DNA of 52,245 nt. Origin: RUG472 sp045224495. Lineage in GTDB: Bacteria; Bacillota; Clostridia; Christensenellales; CAG-138. The notes beneath the pieces are model-generated. The model ran no database searches. It was given only the letters and a program-made list of their open reading frames with translations, and was not told where the DNA came from. Location: assembly GCA_045224495.1 (NCBI GenBank), contig JBGVAK010000086.1, positions 1 to 52,245 on the forward strand, given 5' to 3'. Positions 29,101-38,535 of the stretch are shown here, one piece after another (the first letter of the stretch is position 1; each line of letters begins with the position of its first letter). The translations under genes and the position numbers were made by a program.

Positions 29101-31401
29101 ATGGCGGCGCTTTGTGTGCGATGCAAAAAAAATCAAGCCGTCCTCTTCGTGTCCCGCATGGAGAACGGGGAGATGAAGAGCGAAGGCTATTGTTTGAAGT
29201 GCGCCAAGGAGCTGGGCATGAAGCCCATCGACGACGTGCTCAACAACCTGGGCCTGAAGGAAGAGGACCTGGACGCTATCTGTGAACAGGCTAACGAGAT
29301 CTTGGGCGGCGAGCTCATGAACGTAGACCAAAATAACGACAACATCGGAGAGACCGGCACGGACAACATCCTGCGCCGGCTTTACGGGAACCTGTTCCCC
29401 CACGCCCTGCAAAAGAACGAAGCCCCTACCCACGAGCAGTCCGGCCCCACTGGGCCCAACCAGCAACGGCAAAGCGGCAGAGCGCCGGAGAAAAAGTATC
29501 TGAATGCCTTTTGCATCGACCTCACGGCCAAAGCCAAGGCCGGCCAGCTGGACGGTCTCATCGGCCGGGAGACGGAGCTAAAGCGGACCATGCAGATCCT
29601 GAACCGGCGTCTGAAGAACAACCCCTGCCTCATCGGCGAACCGGGTGTGGGCAAGACCGCCATCGTGGAGGGATTGGCCCAGCAGATCGCTCGGGGAAAC
29701 GCCCCCTATAAGCTCCTCGACAAGGAGATCTGGCAGCTCGACATGACGGCCCTGGTGGCCGGGACCCAGTACCGGGGCCAGATGGAGGGGCGCATGAAGG
29801 GGCTTCTGGACGAGATCAAATCCCTGGGCAACATCATCCTTTTCATCGACGAAGTCCACTCCATCGTGGGCGCGGGCGACGCCGAAGGCGGCATGAACGC
29901 GGCCAACATTCTGAAACCCGCCCTGAGCCGAGGCGACATACAGGTCATCGGCGCCACCACCTTCACGGAGTATCGCAAGCACATCGAGAAGGACTCCGCC
30001 CTGGAGCGCAGGTTCCAGCCCGTGACTGTGGAGGAACCCTCCATCGAGGATTCCATCGCCATCGCCACAGGCGTAGCCCACTACTACGAGGCGTACCACT
30101 CTGTGGTCATCCCCAAGGCCATGGCACGGCAGGCCGTGCTGCTCTCCGAGCGGTACATCACGGACCGGTATCTTCCCGACAAGGCCATCGACCTTTTGGA
30201 CGAAGCCGCCGCGGACCTGAACCTGAACAGCCCCGTCTGTCGGGAGATGGAAAGCCTGAACGGGCAGTTAAACGCCCTGAAGGCCGAGGCGTCCCAGCTT
30301 CTTTTGGGCGATCTGTCCCCGGAGACCGAGGAACGGCTGGCCGCTGTGAAGGAGAGCACGGATACCCTGGAAGCCAAACGCAGGGACCTGATCGACCAGG
30401 GCCTGCCGGAGCTGACCGTGGACAACCTGGCCCGGATCATTGAGCTGTGGACCAAGATCCCCGCCGGGAAGATCAAGGAGCAGGAGTTCAGCCGTCTCCT
30501 CAATCTATCCGACCGATTGAAGGCTCGTATTGTGGGCCAGGATACGGCAGTGGACGCGGTATGCGCCGCCATCCGACGCCGCAGAGCGGGCATCTCCGAC
30601 TCCCGCCGTCCCATTTCCTTCCTGTTCACCGGTCCCACCGGCGTGGGCAAGACGGAACTTGTAAAGCAGCTCTCTCAAGAGTTGTTCGACGGGCCGGAAG
30701 CCCTGGTGCGGCTAGACATGAGCGAGTTCATGGAGAAACATGCCGTGTCCCGGATCATCGGGTCTCCCCCGGGGTACGTGGGCTATGACGAGGCCGGTCA
30801 GCTAACAGAGACCGTGCGCCGCCGCCCCTACTGCGTGATCCTCTTCGATGAGATCGAGAAAGCCCACCCGGACGTGATGAATATCCTGCTGCAGATATTG
30901 GACGACGGACACATCACCGACGCCCATGGGCGGAAGGTGAATTTTGCCAACACCGTCCTCATCATGACCAGCAACGCCGGTTCCGACGAGAAGGGCGCGG
31001 GGTCCATGGGCTTCGACCGTTCCAGCAACGAACAGGCCAAGGATAAGGCCATGAAGGCTCTGAAGGCCTTCCTGCGGCCCGAGTTTTTGAACCGGTTGGA
31101 CGACGTGATCTGCTTCGAGCATCTCAGCGAGGAGAGCATGGCCAAGATCGCACATATCCTCCTGAAAGAGCTGAAGGCGTCCATGGCAGAAAAGGGCCTC
31201 CTGCTCACCTGGTCCGACGCCGCGGCCCAACAGCTGGCGAAGATGTCTTACTCCGAGACATATGGGGCTCGAAACCTGCGCCGCTGCATCGAAAACGAGG
31301 TGGAGGATAAGATCGTAGACCTGATCATGGCTCAGCAGGGCGCCGTGACCCGCATCAGCGTGGGCTGCCGGAACGGCAAACTGACGGTCCAGGGGAAATA
31401 A
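29101..31401 (+). CDS. ClpE/ClpC-like ATP-dependent unfoldase with N-terminal zinc finger
   Basis: A 766-residue AAA+ Hsp100 protein that probably unfolds substrates for ClpP. The N-terminus is a C4 zinc finger (Cys5, Cys8, Cys31, Cys34) as in ClpE, not the double ClpN repeat of ClpC. Module 1 has GEPGVGKT (179-186), ILFIDEVHS and an arginine-finger region (LERRFQPV). A short coiled coil (about 395-440) lies in between. Module 2 has GPTGVGKT (511-518) and VILFDEIEKAHPDV, with MGF as a possible ClpP-binding loop. GGAGGT precedes the ATG. No ClpP gene is seen. Expression is probably driven from 28651. Confidence 0.93.
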   Translation: MAALCVRCKKNQAVLFVSRMENGEMKSEGYCLKCAKELGMKPIDDVLNNLGLKEEDLDAICEQANEILGGELMNVDQNNDNIGETGTDNILRRLYGNLFPHALQKNEAPTHEQSGPTGPNQQRQSGRAPEKKYLNAFCIDLTAKAKAGQLDGLIGRETELKRTMQILNRRLKNNPCLIGEPGVGKTAIVEGLAQQIARGNAPYKLLDKEIWQLDMTALVAGTQYRGQMEGRMKGLLDEIKSLGNIILFIDEVHSIVGAGDAEGGMNAANILKPALSRGDIQVIGATTFTEYRKHIEKDSALERRFQPVTVEEPSIEDSIAIATGVAHYYEAYHSVVIPKAMARQAVLLSERYITDRYLPDKAIDLLDEAAADLNLNSPVCREMESLNGQLNALKAEASQLLLGDLSPETEERLAAVKESTDTLEAKRRDLIDQGLPELTVDNLARIIELWTKIPAGKIKEQEFSRLLNLSDRLKARIVGQDTAVDAVCAAIRRRRAGISDSRRPISFLFTGPTGVGKTELVKQLSQELFDGPEALVRLDMSEFMEKHAVSRIIGSPPGYVGYDEAGQLTETVRRRPYCVILFDEIEKAHPDVMNILLQILDDGHITDAHGRKVNFANTVLIMTSNAGSDEKGAGSMGFDRSSNEQAKDKAMKALKAFLRPEFLNRLDDVICFEHLSEESMAKIAHILLKELKASMAEKGLLLTWSDAAAQQLAKMSYSETYGARNLRRCIENEVEDKIVDLIMAQQGAVTRISVGCRNGKLTVQGK

Positions 31402-31413
31402 ACGACCAAATGA

Positions 31414-31444
31414 AAAGAGGAGCGATGTTGGATCGCTCCTCTTT
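31414..31444. terminator. Bidirectional intrinsic terminator after clpE-like gene
   Basis: A 13-bp perfect stem (31414-31426 with 31432-31444) and a 5-nt loop lie between the convergent clpE-like and NUDIX genes. T-rich tails lie on both sides. Confidence 0.9.
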
Positions 31445-31448
31445 ATTG

Positions 31449-31907
31449 TTATGCGTATCGTTCCAGATACCGCCGCAGGACCGGTCGTATGGGCGGACAG
31501 ATCATGGCAAGGTCTATTTCTGCCGGCGGAAAGAAACGCAGGTCCTCCATCTCGCCGTCCATGTTCTTCGGTTCGCCGGAATACTTGCAGCACAGATAGA
31601 CGATCTCGAAATTGGACACCTCGTCGCCGTTGGGGTAGACGTGATGGGCTTCGGGACCGGAATTGACGCAGAAGAACTCCAACTCCTCCGCCACCAGGCC
31701 CATTTCCTCCAGCAGCTCCCGCCGGGCGCAATCCTCCGCAGGCTCGTCGATCTCCGCGGCCCCGCCGGAGTACCCCCACATATGGTCGTCGGACCGCCTG
31801 CCCAAAAGCAGGCGGCCCTGTTCGTCGACGACGATGACGCTGGCAGCGCACTGGATGATAGTTCTGTGGCCCACCAGCTTCCGCATTTCGGCCATGTACC
31901 CGGTCAT
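31449..31907 (-). CDS. NUDIX hydrolase
   Basis: A 152-residue NUDIX pyrophosphohydrolase. The NUDIX box is perfect: G-x5-E-x7-RELLEEMGL (within residues about 66-88). The N-terminal MTGYMAEMRKLVGHR is typical of a common clostridial group annotated as NUDIX or ADP-ribose/NTP pyrophosphatase-like; the substrate is not readable. I start at 31907, one base after the ftsY stop, with no ribosome site, which implies coupling; the ATG at 31895 is an alternative. It is the last gene of the rnc-smc-ftsY operon. Confidence 0.87.
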   Translation of the reverse strand: MTGYMAEMRKLVGHRTIIQCAASVIVVDEQGRLLLGRRSDDHMWGYSGGAAEIDEPAEDCARRELLEEMGLVAEELEFFCVNSGPEAHHVYPNGDEVSNFEIVYLCCKYSGEPKNMDGEMEDLRFFPPAEIDLAMICPPIRPVLRRYLERYA

Positions 31908-31908
31908 A

Positions 31909-32802
31909 TCACAGCAGCGCCTGAGCGAAATCCTGGCCGTCGAAGGGCTTGAGGTCATCGATGCCCTCCCCCACGCCGATGAAGCGCACAGGCACGTGGA
32001 GGGTGTTGCAGATGTTCACCACCACGCCGCCCTTGGCCGTACCGTCCAACTTGGTCAATATGACGCCGTCGAGGTCGCTGGCCTCCTGAAAGGCCAGGGC
32101 CTGAACCAAGGCGTTCTGGCCCGTGGTGGCATCCAATACCAGCAGTACCTGACAGGGCAAATCTGGCAGCTCCCGATCGATGACCTTGCGGATCTTGCTG
32201 AGCTCGTTCATCAAATTCTTCTTGTTGTGGAGCCGGCCCGCCGTGTCCACGATCAACAGGTCGCAGTTCTTGGCTTTGTAGGAGGCAATGGCGTCGTAGA
32301 CCACGGCCGCCGGGTCGGAGCCCTCCTGGTGGCGCACCATAGGCACACCGGCTCGTTCCGCCCAGATGCCCAGCTGCTCCGCCGCCGCGGCCCGGAAGGT
32401 GTCCGCCGCAGCCAGCATGGGTTTACGGCCCCGAGACTTGTACTCGTGGGCGATCTTGCCGATGGAGGTGGTCTTCCCCACCCCGTTGACGCCTACGATC
32501 AGAATGACGCCAGGCTGGCCGTCCAGAGGGAAGGGCCCTTCAGGAGCAACACGCTGAGCGATCAGGGAAACGAGGACCTCTCGGGCTTCGCCTCGGTTTT
32601 TCAGCTTCCTCTCCTTGATCTCCTGTCGGAGGGCTTCCACCAGACTGGTGGACGTTTCCACGCCCATATCCGCCAGGATCATGCTCTCCTCCAGATCGTC
32701 GAAGAATTCGTCACTGATACGGTCTTCACCGAAGATGGTGTCGAACCAGCTGTTACGCGTCTTCTTCAGGCCGTCCTTCAGCTTTGAAAAGAAACTTGCC
32801 AT
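31909..32802 (-). CDS. ftsY: Signal recognition particle receptor FtsY
   Basis: A 297-residue SRP GTPase that docks ribosome-nascent-chain-SRP complexes at the membrane. The N domain is at 1-85; the G domain has the P-loop GVNGVGKTT (104-112), DTFRAAAAEQL, DTAGRLHNKKNLM, TKLDGTAKGG and the closing FIGVGEGIDDLKPFD. The long acidic A domain of E. coli FtsY is absent, as in most Bacillota; the N-terminal FFSKLKDGLKKTRNSWFDTIF helix supplies membrane contact. GAGGAGG lies eight bases before the ATG. It directly follows smc. Confidence 0.97.
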   Translation of the reverse strand: MASFFSKLKDGLKKTRNSWFDTIFGEDRISDEFFDDLEESMILADMGVETSTSLVEALRQEIKERKLKNRGEAREVLVSLIAQRVAPEGPFPLDGQPGVILIVGVNGVGKTTSIGKIAHEYKSRGRKPMLAAADTFRAAAAEQLGIWAERAGVPMVRHQEGSDPAAVVYDAIASYKAKNCDLLIVDTAGRLHNKKNLMNELSKIRKVIDRELPDLPCQVLLVLDATTGQNALVQALAFQEASDLDGVILTKLDGTAKGGVVVNICNTLHVPVRFIGVGEGIDDLKPFDGQDFAQALL

Positions 32803-35800
32803 TTATACTGCCTCCTCGAATTTTGCAGATACGATGCTGCTGACGCCTTTCTCCTCCATAGCTACACCGTAGAGGGTGTTGCACACCTCCATGCTGCCCT
32901 TGCGGTGGGTGATGAGGATGAACTGGGTCTGCTTGCCATAGTCCCGAACGAACTCGGCAAAGCGGCTCACGTTGGCTTCGTCCAAGCTTGTTTCGATCTC
33001 GTCCAGGAAGCAGAAGGCCGGACTCTTTACCCGCAGCATGGCGAATAGCAGGGCGATGGCCGTCAATGCCCGCTCGCCGCCGGACATGAGGCTCAGCAGC
33101 TGCAGCTTCTTGCCGGGAGGCTGGGCGATGATATCGATATCGCAGTTCAGCACGTCCTTGGGATCGCTGAGCCGCAGCTCCGCCTGGCCGCCGCCGAACA
33201 GGGCCACGAATACGTTCTTGAACTCCGCCTGGACCCGGTCGAACTCTCCTGCGAAGACCTTCTCCATGGTCTTCGTCAGCTTTTCGATGAGGATATACAG
33301 ATCCTGGGCGGCGTTGGTCAAATCCTCGTACTGTTTGCTCAAATTCTCGTAACGCTCCGACACCTGGGCATACTCTTCGATGGCGTCCAGGTTCACCGTG
33401 CCAAGGTTCCGTATCTGCTCCCGAAGCTTCGCCGCTCGCTGGCTGCTGGAAGTGATGGGAATGTCCTCCTTGAGCTGCAGAGCGTTCTCGTACGTCAAAC
33501 CATAGTTCTGCCAGATCCTGTCCTGCTGTTGTTCCAAAGCCGTCTGCAGCTTGCCCAGCATCATTTCCGTCCGCGTGCGATTGTCCAGCAGCTCTCGGGT
33601 GCTGCCCAAAAGCTCGTCCCGACGAATGCGGCGTACCCGCAGCTCCTCCTTCTGGACGGTGCGCTGGTCGTCCACCTTTTGCTGCTCCTGCTGGGCCTTA
33701 GACAGGGCCTCCTTAGCCTCGTCGATGCGCGCAAGGAGGGCGTCGCGGGCCTGCTTTTCCCTTTCTATATCGCCTTCGGCCCTCGCAGCGTCCTCCAGCA
33801 GGGACTCCCGCTTTTGGCCACAGCGTTCGATCTCATGGGTGAGCCGTTCCCGCTCCGCCTCTCGGGCGGATGCCTCCTTCATGACGGCGGTGTGCCGGAG
33901 CCGGAGCTCCGTCAGCGATTCCGCCTGTTCGTCCCGGCGTTTGCGCAGGGCGTAGAGGGCCTTGCTCTCCTCCACTACCTCCTGTCGGGAGATGGTGCCG
34001 TGATGCTCCAGGTCGCTTTGTTCGCTGTCGAGCAGCGCCATCCTCTCCTCGATGGAGCGAATGTTCTCGCCGTTGGCGGTCAACTCCTCCTCCAAAGCCT
34101 CCCGATCGACCTGGGCCGTATCCAGATCCCGCTGGATGATGCTCAGCTTGTCGTTCTGCTTTTCGAGGTCGATATCCTTGTCGTGCAGGTCCCGGACCAG
34201 TTCGTCCACCTGGACGGCAGCCAAAAGCACCTGCTGCTTTTTCTCGTTCAGAAGGTCGATGGCGGCTTTGCGTTCCTTTTCCAGCTCCGCGTATCTCTTC
34301 TTCAGTTCAGCGATCTCCCGCTCCCGACCCAAGATGCCGAAGCTCTTGCGCTGGGTGCTGCCGCCGGTCATGGCGCCGCCGGGGGTGATAAGGTCCCCCT
34401 TCAGGGTAACGATCTGGAAAACGCCGCCGGAACGCTCCTTCAGACTGACGCCTACGGACAGATCCTCCACCACCACGGTCCTTCCAAGAAGGTACTCCAC
34501 GGCTTTGTCCATACCCTCCTCCCAGCGGATGAGGTCGCAGGCAAGGCCGATGACGCCCTTTTCGTTCAGAAAATGCCGATCCCGTTCCTTGACGCCGTTA
34601 TCGGACAAAAGGTCGAGCGGCAGGATGGTGCAACGGCCGAACTCCTTTCGCCGCAGGGTCTCGATGATGAACTTAGCGTCACGGCCGGTGCGACTCACCA
34701 GGTTTTGTTGGGCGCCGCCCAGGGCCGTGCCCACCGCCACCTCGTATTTTTCCGGCACGTGGATGAGCTCCGCCACCACGCCCACGATCTTCTGCCTGAG
34801 CTCCACGTCCCGCTCCGCCAGTTCCATGATGAGCCGTACGCTGTTCTGGTAGCCCTCGCGTTTGCGGGCCATCTCCTCCAAAACATGGAGCCGAGAGGAC
34901 ATGGCACCGCTCTCCTGCTCCTTCTGACGCAGCGCTTCAGCCTGCGCTTCCTGCTCGGCCAGGAGCTTATATTGATTCTCTCGGGCCAGCCGCAACGCCT
35001 CTCGGCTGTTCTCCTGCTGAGCGGCCAGCCGCTGCTGCTCGATCTTGGCCTGATCCTTCTCCGCCTGCAGCTCGTCCTGATGAAGCCGGTTCTTCTCCAG
35101 ATCCCCCTCTATGGCCTCCGATCGCTCCTGCAAAGACTGTTTCAGGGCGGACAGCCGGGACAGGCTGCTCTTCTTATCGGACAGGCGGTTCAACTCCTCC
35201 ATGATCCGATTCTTCTTCTCTTCCAGGGCTGCCTCCGCCTGCTCACATTCCGCCTGCAGAGCGGACAGGGCGGTATTCATCTCGTCGATCTGACGCTGCA
35301 GGGATGTCCGCTCCTCATCGGAAAGGGTGCCCATACTGTCCAGGGTGAGCTGCCGTTCGGCAGCCTCCTTGGCCTGGGTCTCCGCTTCGGCCAGGAGCCG
35401 TTCCCGCTCCTTCTCCAAATTCTCCTGCCGGGCCAGGTTCAGCTTCTCCTCGCCCTGCAAGCCCTCCACCCGGGACAGCAGCTCCAACAGGCGCTTTTGT
35501 CCCTCGTCCAGCTTCTCATCCAGGGCCCGGATGCGGTCCTCCAGCTCGTGGCTGGCCTCCTGGAGCATGCCGTCCTCAGACTCCACGCCGGAAAGCTTCT
35601 CCAGCACCTCCTGCAGGGTCGTCTGAAGCTCCGCGATCTTCTGCCGGTTCTTCTCCGTCTCGTGGAGGAACAGGTTTACCTCCAGCCGACGCAGTTCCTC
35701 CCGAGCCGTCTGATACTGGATGGCCTTCTCCCGCTGCTCCTGCAGAGGGCCCACCCGGCTTTCCAGCTCGTGAAGGATGTCACCGATGCGCTCCATGTTC

Positions 35801-36357
35801 TTCTGGGTGTTCTCCAGCTTCTTTTCCGCTTCGGTCCTGCGGACCCTATAGCGCATGACCCCGGCCGCCTCCTCCAATGCGGAGCGACGATCGGCGGATT
35901 TGTTGGAGAGTATCTCATCCACCTTGCCCTGAGAGATGATGGAGTAGCCGTCCCGGCCGATGCCCGTGTCCCGGAACAGTTCCAGCACGTCTTTCAGACG
36001 GCAGGTCTTGCCGTTGATGGCGTACTCGCTCTCGCCGTTGCGGTACACCCGGCGGGTGACGCCCACCTCGTTGTAGTCCACCGGCAAGGAATGATCGGAA
36101 TTATCGAAGGACAGCGTCACCTCCGCCATGCCCAAAGGCCGGCGCTTTTGGGTACCGTTGAAGATCACGTCCTCCATCTTGGCGCCGCGCAGCGCCCGGG
36201 CGCTCTGCTCGCCCAGCACCCAGCGGACCGCGTCGGAGATGTTGCTCTTGCCGCTGCCGTTGGGACCGATGACGGCCGTGACGCCGCTTCCGAATTGCAG
36301 TTCAGTTTTCTTGGCAAAGGATTTGAACCCTTGCATCTCCAGCTTTGTCAGTCGCAT
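32803..36357 (-). CDS. smc: Chromosome segregation protein SMC
   Basis: A 1184-residue SMC ATPase, the core of the bacterial condensin. Walker A GPNGSGKSN is at 31-39, coiled coil 1 at about 165-500, the hinge at about 510-670 (VGTALGGAQQNLVSR, LKGDLITPGGAMTGGS), then coiled coil 2. The signature LSGGERALTAIALLFAML and Walker B FCFLDEIETSLDEANV lie near the C-terminus; the D-loop reads TSLD rather than the common AALD. The ATG lies 10 bases inside the end of rnc without its own strong ribosome site, so translation is coupled. The rnc-smc-ftsY order is classic for Bacillota. ScpA and ScpB are not in the window. Confidence 0.97.
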   Translation of the reverse strand: MRLTKLEMQGFKSFAKKTELQFGSGVTAVIGPNGSGKSNISDAVRWVLGEQSARALRGAKMEDVIFNGTQKRRPLGMAEVTLSFDNSDHSLPVDYNEVGVTRRVYRNGESEYAINGKTCRLKDVLELFRDTGIGRDGYSIISQGKVDEILSNKSADRRSALEEAAGVMRYRVRRTEAEKKLENTQKNMERIGDILHELESRVGPLQEQREKAIQYQTAREELRRLEVNLFLHETEKNRQKIAELQTTLQEVLEKLSGVESEDGMLQEASHELEDRIRALDEKLDEGQKRLLELLSRVEGLQGEEKLNLARQENLEKERERLLAEAETQAKEAAERQLTLDSMGTLSDEERTSLQRQIDEMNTALSALQAECEQAEAALEEKKNRIMEELNRLSDKKSSLSRLSALKQSLQERSEAIEGDLEKNRLHQDELQAEKDQAKIEQQRLAAQQENSREALRLARENQYKLLAEQEAQAEALRQKEQESGAMSSRLHVLEEMARKREGYQNSVRLIMELAERDVELRQKIVGVVAELIHVPEKYEVAVGTALGGAQQNLVSRTGRDAKFIIETLRRKEFGRCTILPLDLLSDNGVKERDRHFLNEKGVIGLACDLIRWEEGMDKAVEYLLGRTVVVEDLSVGVSLKERSGGVFQIVTLKGDLITPGGAMTGGSTQRKSFGILGREREIAELKKRYAELEKERKAAIDLLNEKKQQVLLAAVQVDELVRDLHDKDIDLEKQNDKLSIIQRDLDTAQVDREALEEELTANGENIRSIEERMALLDSEQSDLEHHGTISRQEVVEESKALYALRKRRDEQAESLTELRLRHTAVMKEASAREAERERLTHEIERCGQKRESLLEDAARAEGDIEREKQARDALLARIDEAKEALSKAQQEQQKVDDQRTVQKEELRVRRIRRDELLGSTRELLDNRTRTEMMLGKLQTALEQQQDRIWQNYGLTYENALQLKEDIPITSSSQRAAKLREQIRNLGTVNLDAIEEYAQVSERYENLSKQYEDLTNAAQDLYILIEKLTKTMEKVFAGEFDRVQAEFKNVFVALFGGGQAELRLSDPKDVLNCDIDIIAQPPGKKLQLLSLMSGGERALTAIALLFAMLRVKSPAFCFLDEIETSLDEANVSRFAEFVRDYGKQTQFILITHRKGSMEVCNTLYGVAMEEKGVSSIVSAKFEEAV

Positions 36358-37043
36358 TCGTTTGTATACCGTTCCATGGCCATCTGGGCCGCCGCCTGAC
36401 CGGCCGCCTGCTTGGACGGGCCGGAGCCTTCGCCCCATTCCACCTCGTCCACCAGCACACGCATGGTGAAAAGCTTCTTATGATCGGGGCCGGACTCGTC
36501 CACCAGCTCGTAGCGGATGGTGCGCCCCTTGTGATCCGCATGGACCAGCTCCTGAAAGGCGGTCTTGCTGTCCTTGGAGGAGGTCCGGCTCTCCAAAGTC
36601 TCTGCAGACAGCACGAACTGCTGTACCAGCTTTTGGGCGAGATCCAGCCCGCCATCCAGATATACCGCAGCCAAAACCGCTTCGAAAGCATCGGACAGGA
36701 TGGAATCCTTCTCCCTGCCGCCACACTGCTCCTCGCCCCGGCTCAGCAGCAGGAATTCACCCAACCCCAGGCGCCTGGCCGCTGCGGACAAGGCGTTCTC
36801 GCAGACCAGGGACGAGCGCAGACGCGTCATGGCGCCCTCCCGCATCTCGGGGTGGCTATCGTAGATATGACGGGACACCAGATGCTCCAGCACCGCGTCT
36901 CCCAAATATTCCAGCCGCTCGTTGTCCTCCCCCATACGATGCTGTTCCACCGCCATAGAGGAGTGGGTCAGCGCACGGCGAAGAAGGCCAACGTTATTAA
37001 AACGATAGCCCAGCCTGTCCATGCACCGATTCAGATCTACCAT
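36348..37043 (-). CDS. rnc: Ribonuclease III
   Basis: A 231-residue double-strand-specific endoribonuclease for rRNA and mRNA processing. The catalytic signature NERLEYLGDAVLEHLVS (41-57) and the second acidic site DAFEAVLAAVYLDGG are intact. The C-terminal double-stranded-RNA-binding domain ends in GSGPSKQAAGQAAAQMAMERY. AGGAG precedes the ATG. A terminator for acpP lies in the gap just upstream, so rnc-smc-ftsY is either read through it or uses an unseen promoter. Confidence 0.96.
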   Translation of the reverse strand: MVDLNRCMDRLGYRFNNVGLLRRALTHSSMAVEQHRMGEDNERLEYLGDAVLEHLVSRHIYDSHPEMREGAMTRLRSSLVCENALSAAARRLGLGEFLLLSRGEEQCGGREKDSILSDAFEAVLAAVYLDGGLDLAQKLVQQFVLSAETLESRTSSKDSKTAFQELVHADHKGRTIRYELVDESGPDHKKLFTMRVLVDEVEWGEGSGPSKQAAGQAAAQMAMERYTNECD

Positions 37044-37053
37044 GCTTCGCTCC

Positions 37054-37085
37054 TAAAAAAAGCCCGCATCCTGCCGGTGCGGGCT
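37054..37085 (-). terminator. Intrinsic terminator of acpP
   Basis: On the minus strand AGCCCGCA (37078-37085) pairs with TGCGGGCT (37061-37068), followed by a T run (37054-37060). Confidence 0.88.
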
Positions 37086-37115
37086 GACCCATTCCTGCGA
37101 AAGGGCATGCACTGA

Positions 37116-37337
37116 TTATTTGGCAAGATAGCCCACCACATCGCCGACGGTCTTGATGTTGGGCAGCACCTCATCGGGGATCTCCACGTCAAATTCCTGC
37201 TCCATATCCATGACGAGCTCCACGATGTCCAGAGAGTCCGCATGCAGATCGTCGATCAAGCTGCTCGAGGGGGTGATGGTCTCCGGGTCGATGTCCAACT
37301 GCTTGGCGATGATCGCGCGCACCTTCTCAAAATCCAT
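37116..37337 (-). CDS. acpP: Acyl carrier protein
   Basis: A 73-residue carrier for fatty-acid synthesis. The phosphopantetheine serine is Ser35 in LHADSLDIVELVM. It is acidic, with the normal four-helix pattern. AGGAGG lies upstream. It follows plsX, as is common, but has its own near-perfect promoter and a terminator, so it can be made at high level alone. The Sfp-type transferase at 11352 is a candidate activating enzyme. Confidence 0.97.
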   Translation of the reverse strand: MDFEKVRAIIAKQLDIDPETITPSSSLIDDLHADSLDIVELVMDMEQEFDVEIPDEVLPNIKTVGDVVGYLAK

Positions 37338-37387
37338 TTGTAAATCCTCCTATAAAAAAGCGTAGTTTTCAAAATTTTTACCTGCAT

Positions 37388-37416
37388 ATTGTAAAACACA
37401 GGTCGCCATATGTCAA
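37388..37416 (-). promoter_or_regulatory. Promoter of acpP
   Basis: Consensus TTGACA (37411-37416) and TACAAT (37388-37393) on the minus strand with a 17-nt spacer. The -35 overlaps the plsX stop codon; the leader is about 43 nt. Confidence 0.78.
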
Positions 37417-38444
37417 CTGATTTTTTCTGCTGTCGAAATGGGTTCCTGAGACTGGACCGCCGCAGCGATCTTGTCCGTCACACCGCCCTTCACCAACCTC
37501 TGGGCCTGACGGATGGCGTTGTAGAACGCCTTGGCGTTGGAACTGCCGTGGGCCTTGATGACGCCGCCGTTGACGCCCAGCAAGGGCGCTCCGCCCACCT
37601 CGGTATAGTCCATCTTTTTCTTCAGCGCGGCAAAGGCGGGTTTGGCGATGGCGCCGCCGATGGTGCCCCTGAGGGACCCCAACAGCTCCGTCTTCAGCAT
37701 GGAGGTGATGGCTTTGGCCGTTCCTTCGGTGCTCTTTAAGAGCACGTTGCCGGCAAAGCCGTCCGTGACCACTACGTCGAAATCGCCGCTCATAAGCTCC
37801 CGGGCCTCGCAGTTCCCGGCAAAGCGGATGCCCTCCAGCTCCTGCAGCAGCGGATAGGTCTCCTTGGTGAGCTCGTTCCCCTTCTCGGCCTCCTCGCCGT
37901 TGTTGAGCAGGCCCACAGCGGGGTCCTCTACGCCCTCCACCAGCTCCATATAGGCGCTGCCCATCTGGGCGAACTGAACGAGGTACACCGGCTTGCAGTC
38001 CACGTTGGCGCCGGCGTCGATGATCATGGTGTGTCCGCCCTGGAGATTCGGAATGAGCGGTGCCAAGGCCGGACGCTGTACGTCCTTGATGCGGCGGATG
38101 ACGAGGGTGCCGCAGGCCAGGACCGCACCGGTGCTGCCTGCGCTGATGAAACAGTCTGCCTCCTTGTTCGCCACGGCTTTGGCCGCCAGGACCATGGAGG
38201 ATTCCTTCTTGCGACGCACGGCCACAGCCGGGGCTTCCTCGCAGGTGATGACCTCTTGAGCCGGCTTGACGACGAGCCTGTCCGCCGGATAGGATCTCCC
38301 TTCCAAACAGGCCTTTAGCTGCCCCTCGTCGCCGAAGAGCCAGATGACCATATCCTTGTCCAGTTCTTGCAGCGCCAGCAGGGCGCCGTCCACCACCGCC
38401 TGAGGGGCGTTGTCGCCGCCCATGGCATCCAATGCTAAGATCAT
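37413..38444 (-). CDS. plsX: Phosphate acyltransferase PlsX
   Basis: A 343-residue enzyme that turns acyl-ACP into acyl-phosphate for phospholipid synthesis. Family blocks are ILALDAMGGDNAP (2-14), SAGSTGAVLA, GANVDCKPVYLVQFAQMGSAYM, NNGEEAEKGNELT, DGFAGNVLLKSTEG and GVNGGVIKAHGSSNAKAF. The ATG at 38444 has AAGGAG upstream and a promoter at 38472-38500. FapR, which often precedes plsX, is absent. Confidence 0.96.
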   Translation of the reverse strand: MILALDAMGGDNAPQAVVDGALLALQELDKDMVIWLFGDEGQLKACLEGRSYPADRLVVKPAQEVITCEEAPAVAVRRKKESSMVLAAKAVANKEADCFISAGSTGAVLACGTLVIRRIKDVQRPALAPLIPNLQGGHTMIIDAGANVDCKPVYLVQFAQMGSAYMELVEGVEDPAVGLLNNGEEAEKGNELTKETYPLLQELEGIRFAGNCEARELMSGDFDVVVTDGFAGNVLLKSTEGTAKAITSMLKTELLGSLRGTIGGAIAKPAFAALKKKMDYTEVGGAPLLGVNGGVIKAHGSSNAKAFYNAIRQAQRLVKGGVTDKIAAAVQSQEPISTAEKIS

Positions 38445-38471
38445 ATGTCGCTCCTTCAAAGGTTTTTCTGT

Positions 38472-38500
38472 AGTATACATGGATTCGCATCCGATTTCAA
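38472..38500 (-). promoter_or_regulatory. Promoter of plsX
   Basis: TTGAAA (38495-38500) and TATACT (38472-38477) on the minus strand with a 17-nt spacer; the leader is about 20 nt. No FapR-type palindrome was seen. Confidence 0.7.
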
Positions 38501-38535
38501 CCGCAAATCCACGTAAAGGAAGAAGCGACGCAGGA

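Noticed and set aside
28727..29176. GTG-started 149-codon frame at the start of the clpE-like operon
   Set aside because: Better placed relative to GGAGG, but the product is Gly/Arg/Ala-rich low complexity and runs into the Clp gene; the 112-residue frame looks like a real protein.
33529..36399. 956-codon open frame on the plus strand opposite smc
   Set aside because: It is the antisense shadow of smc, caused by GC-rich codon bias. The product is Leu/His/Gln-rich low complexity with no domain, and smc is complete on the other strand.
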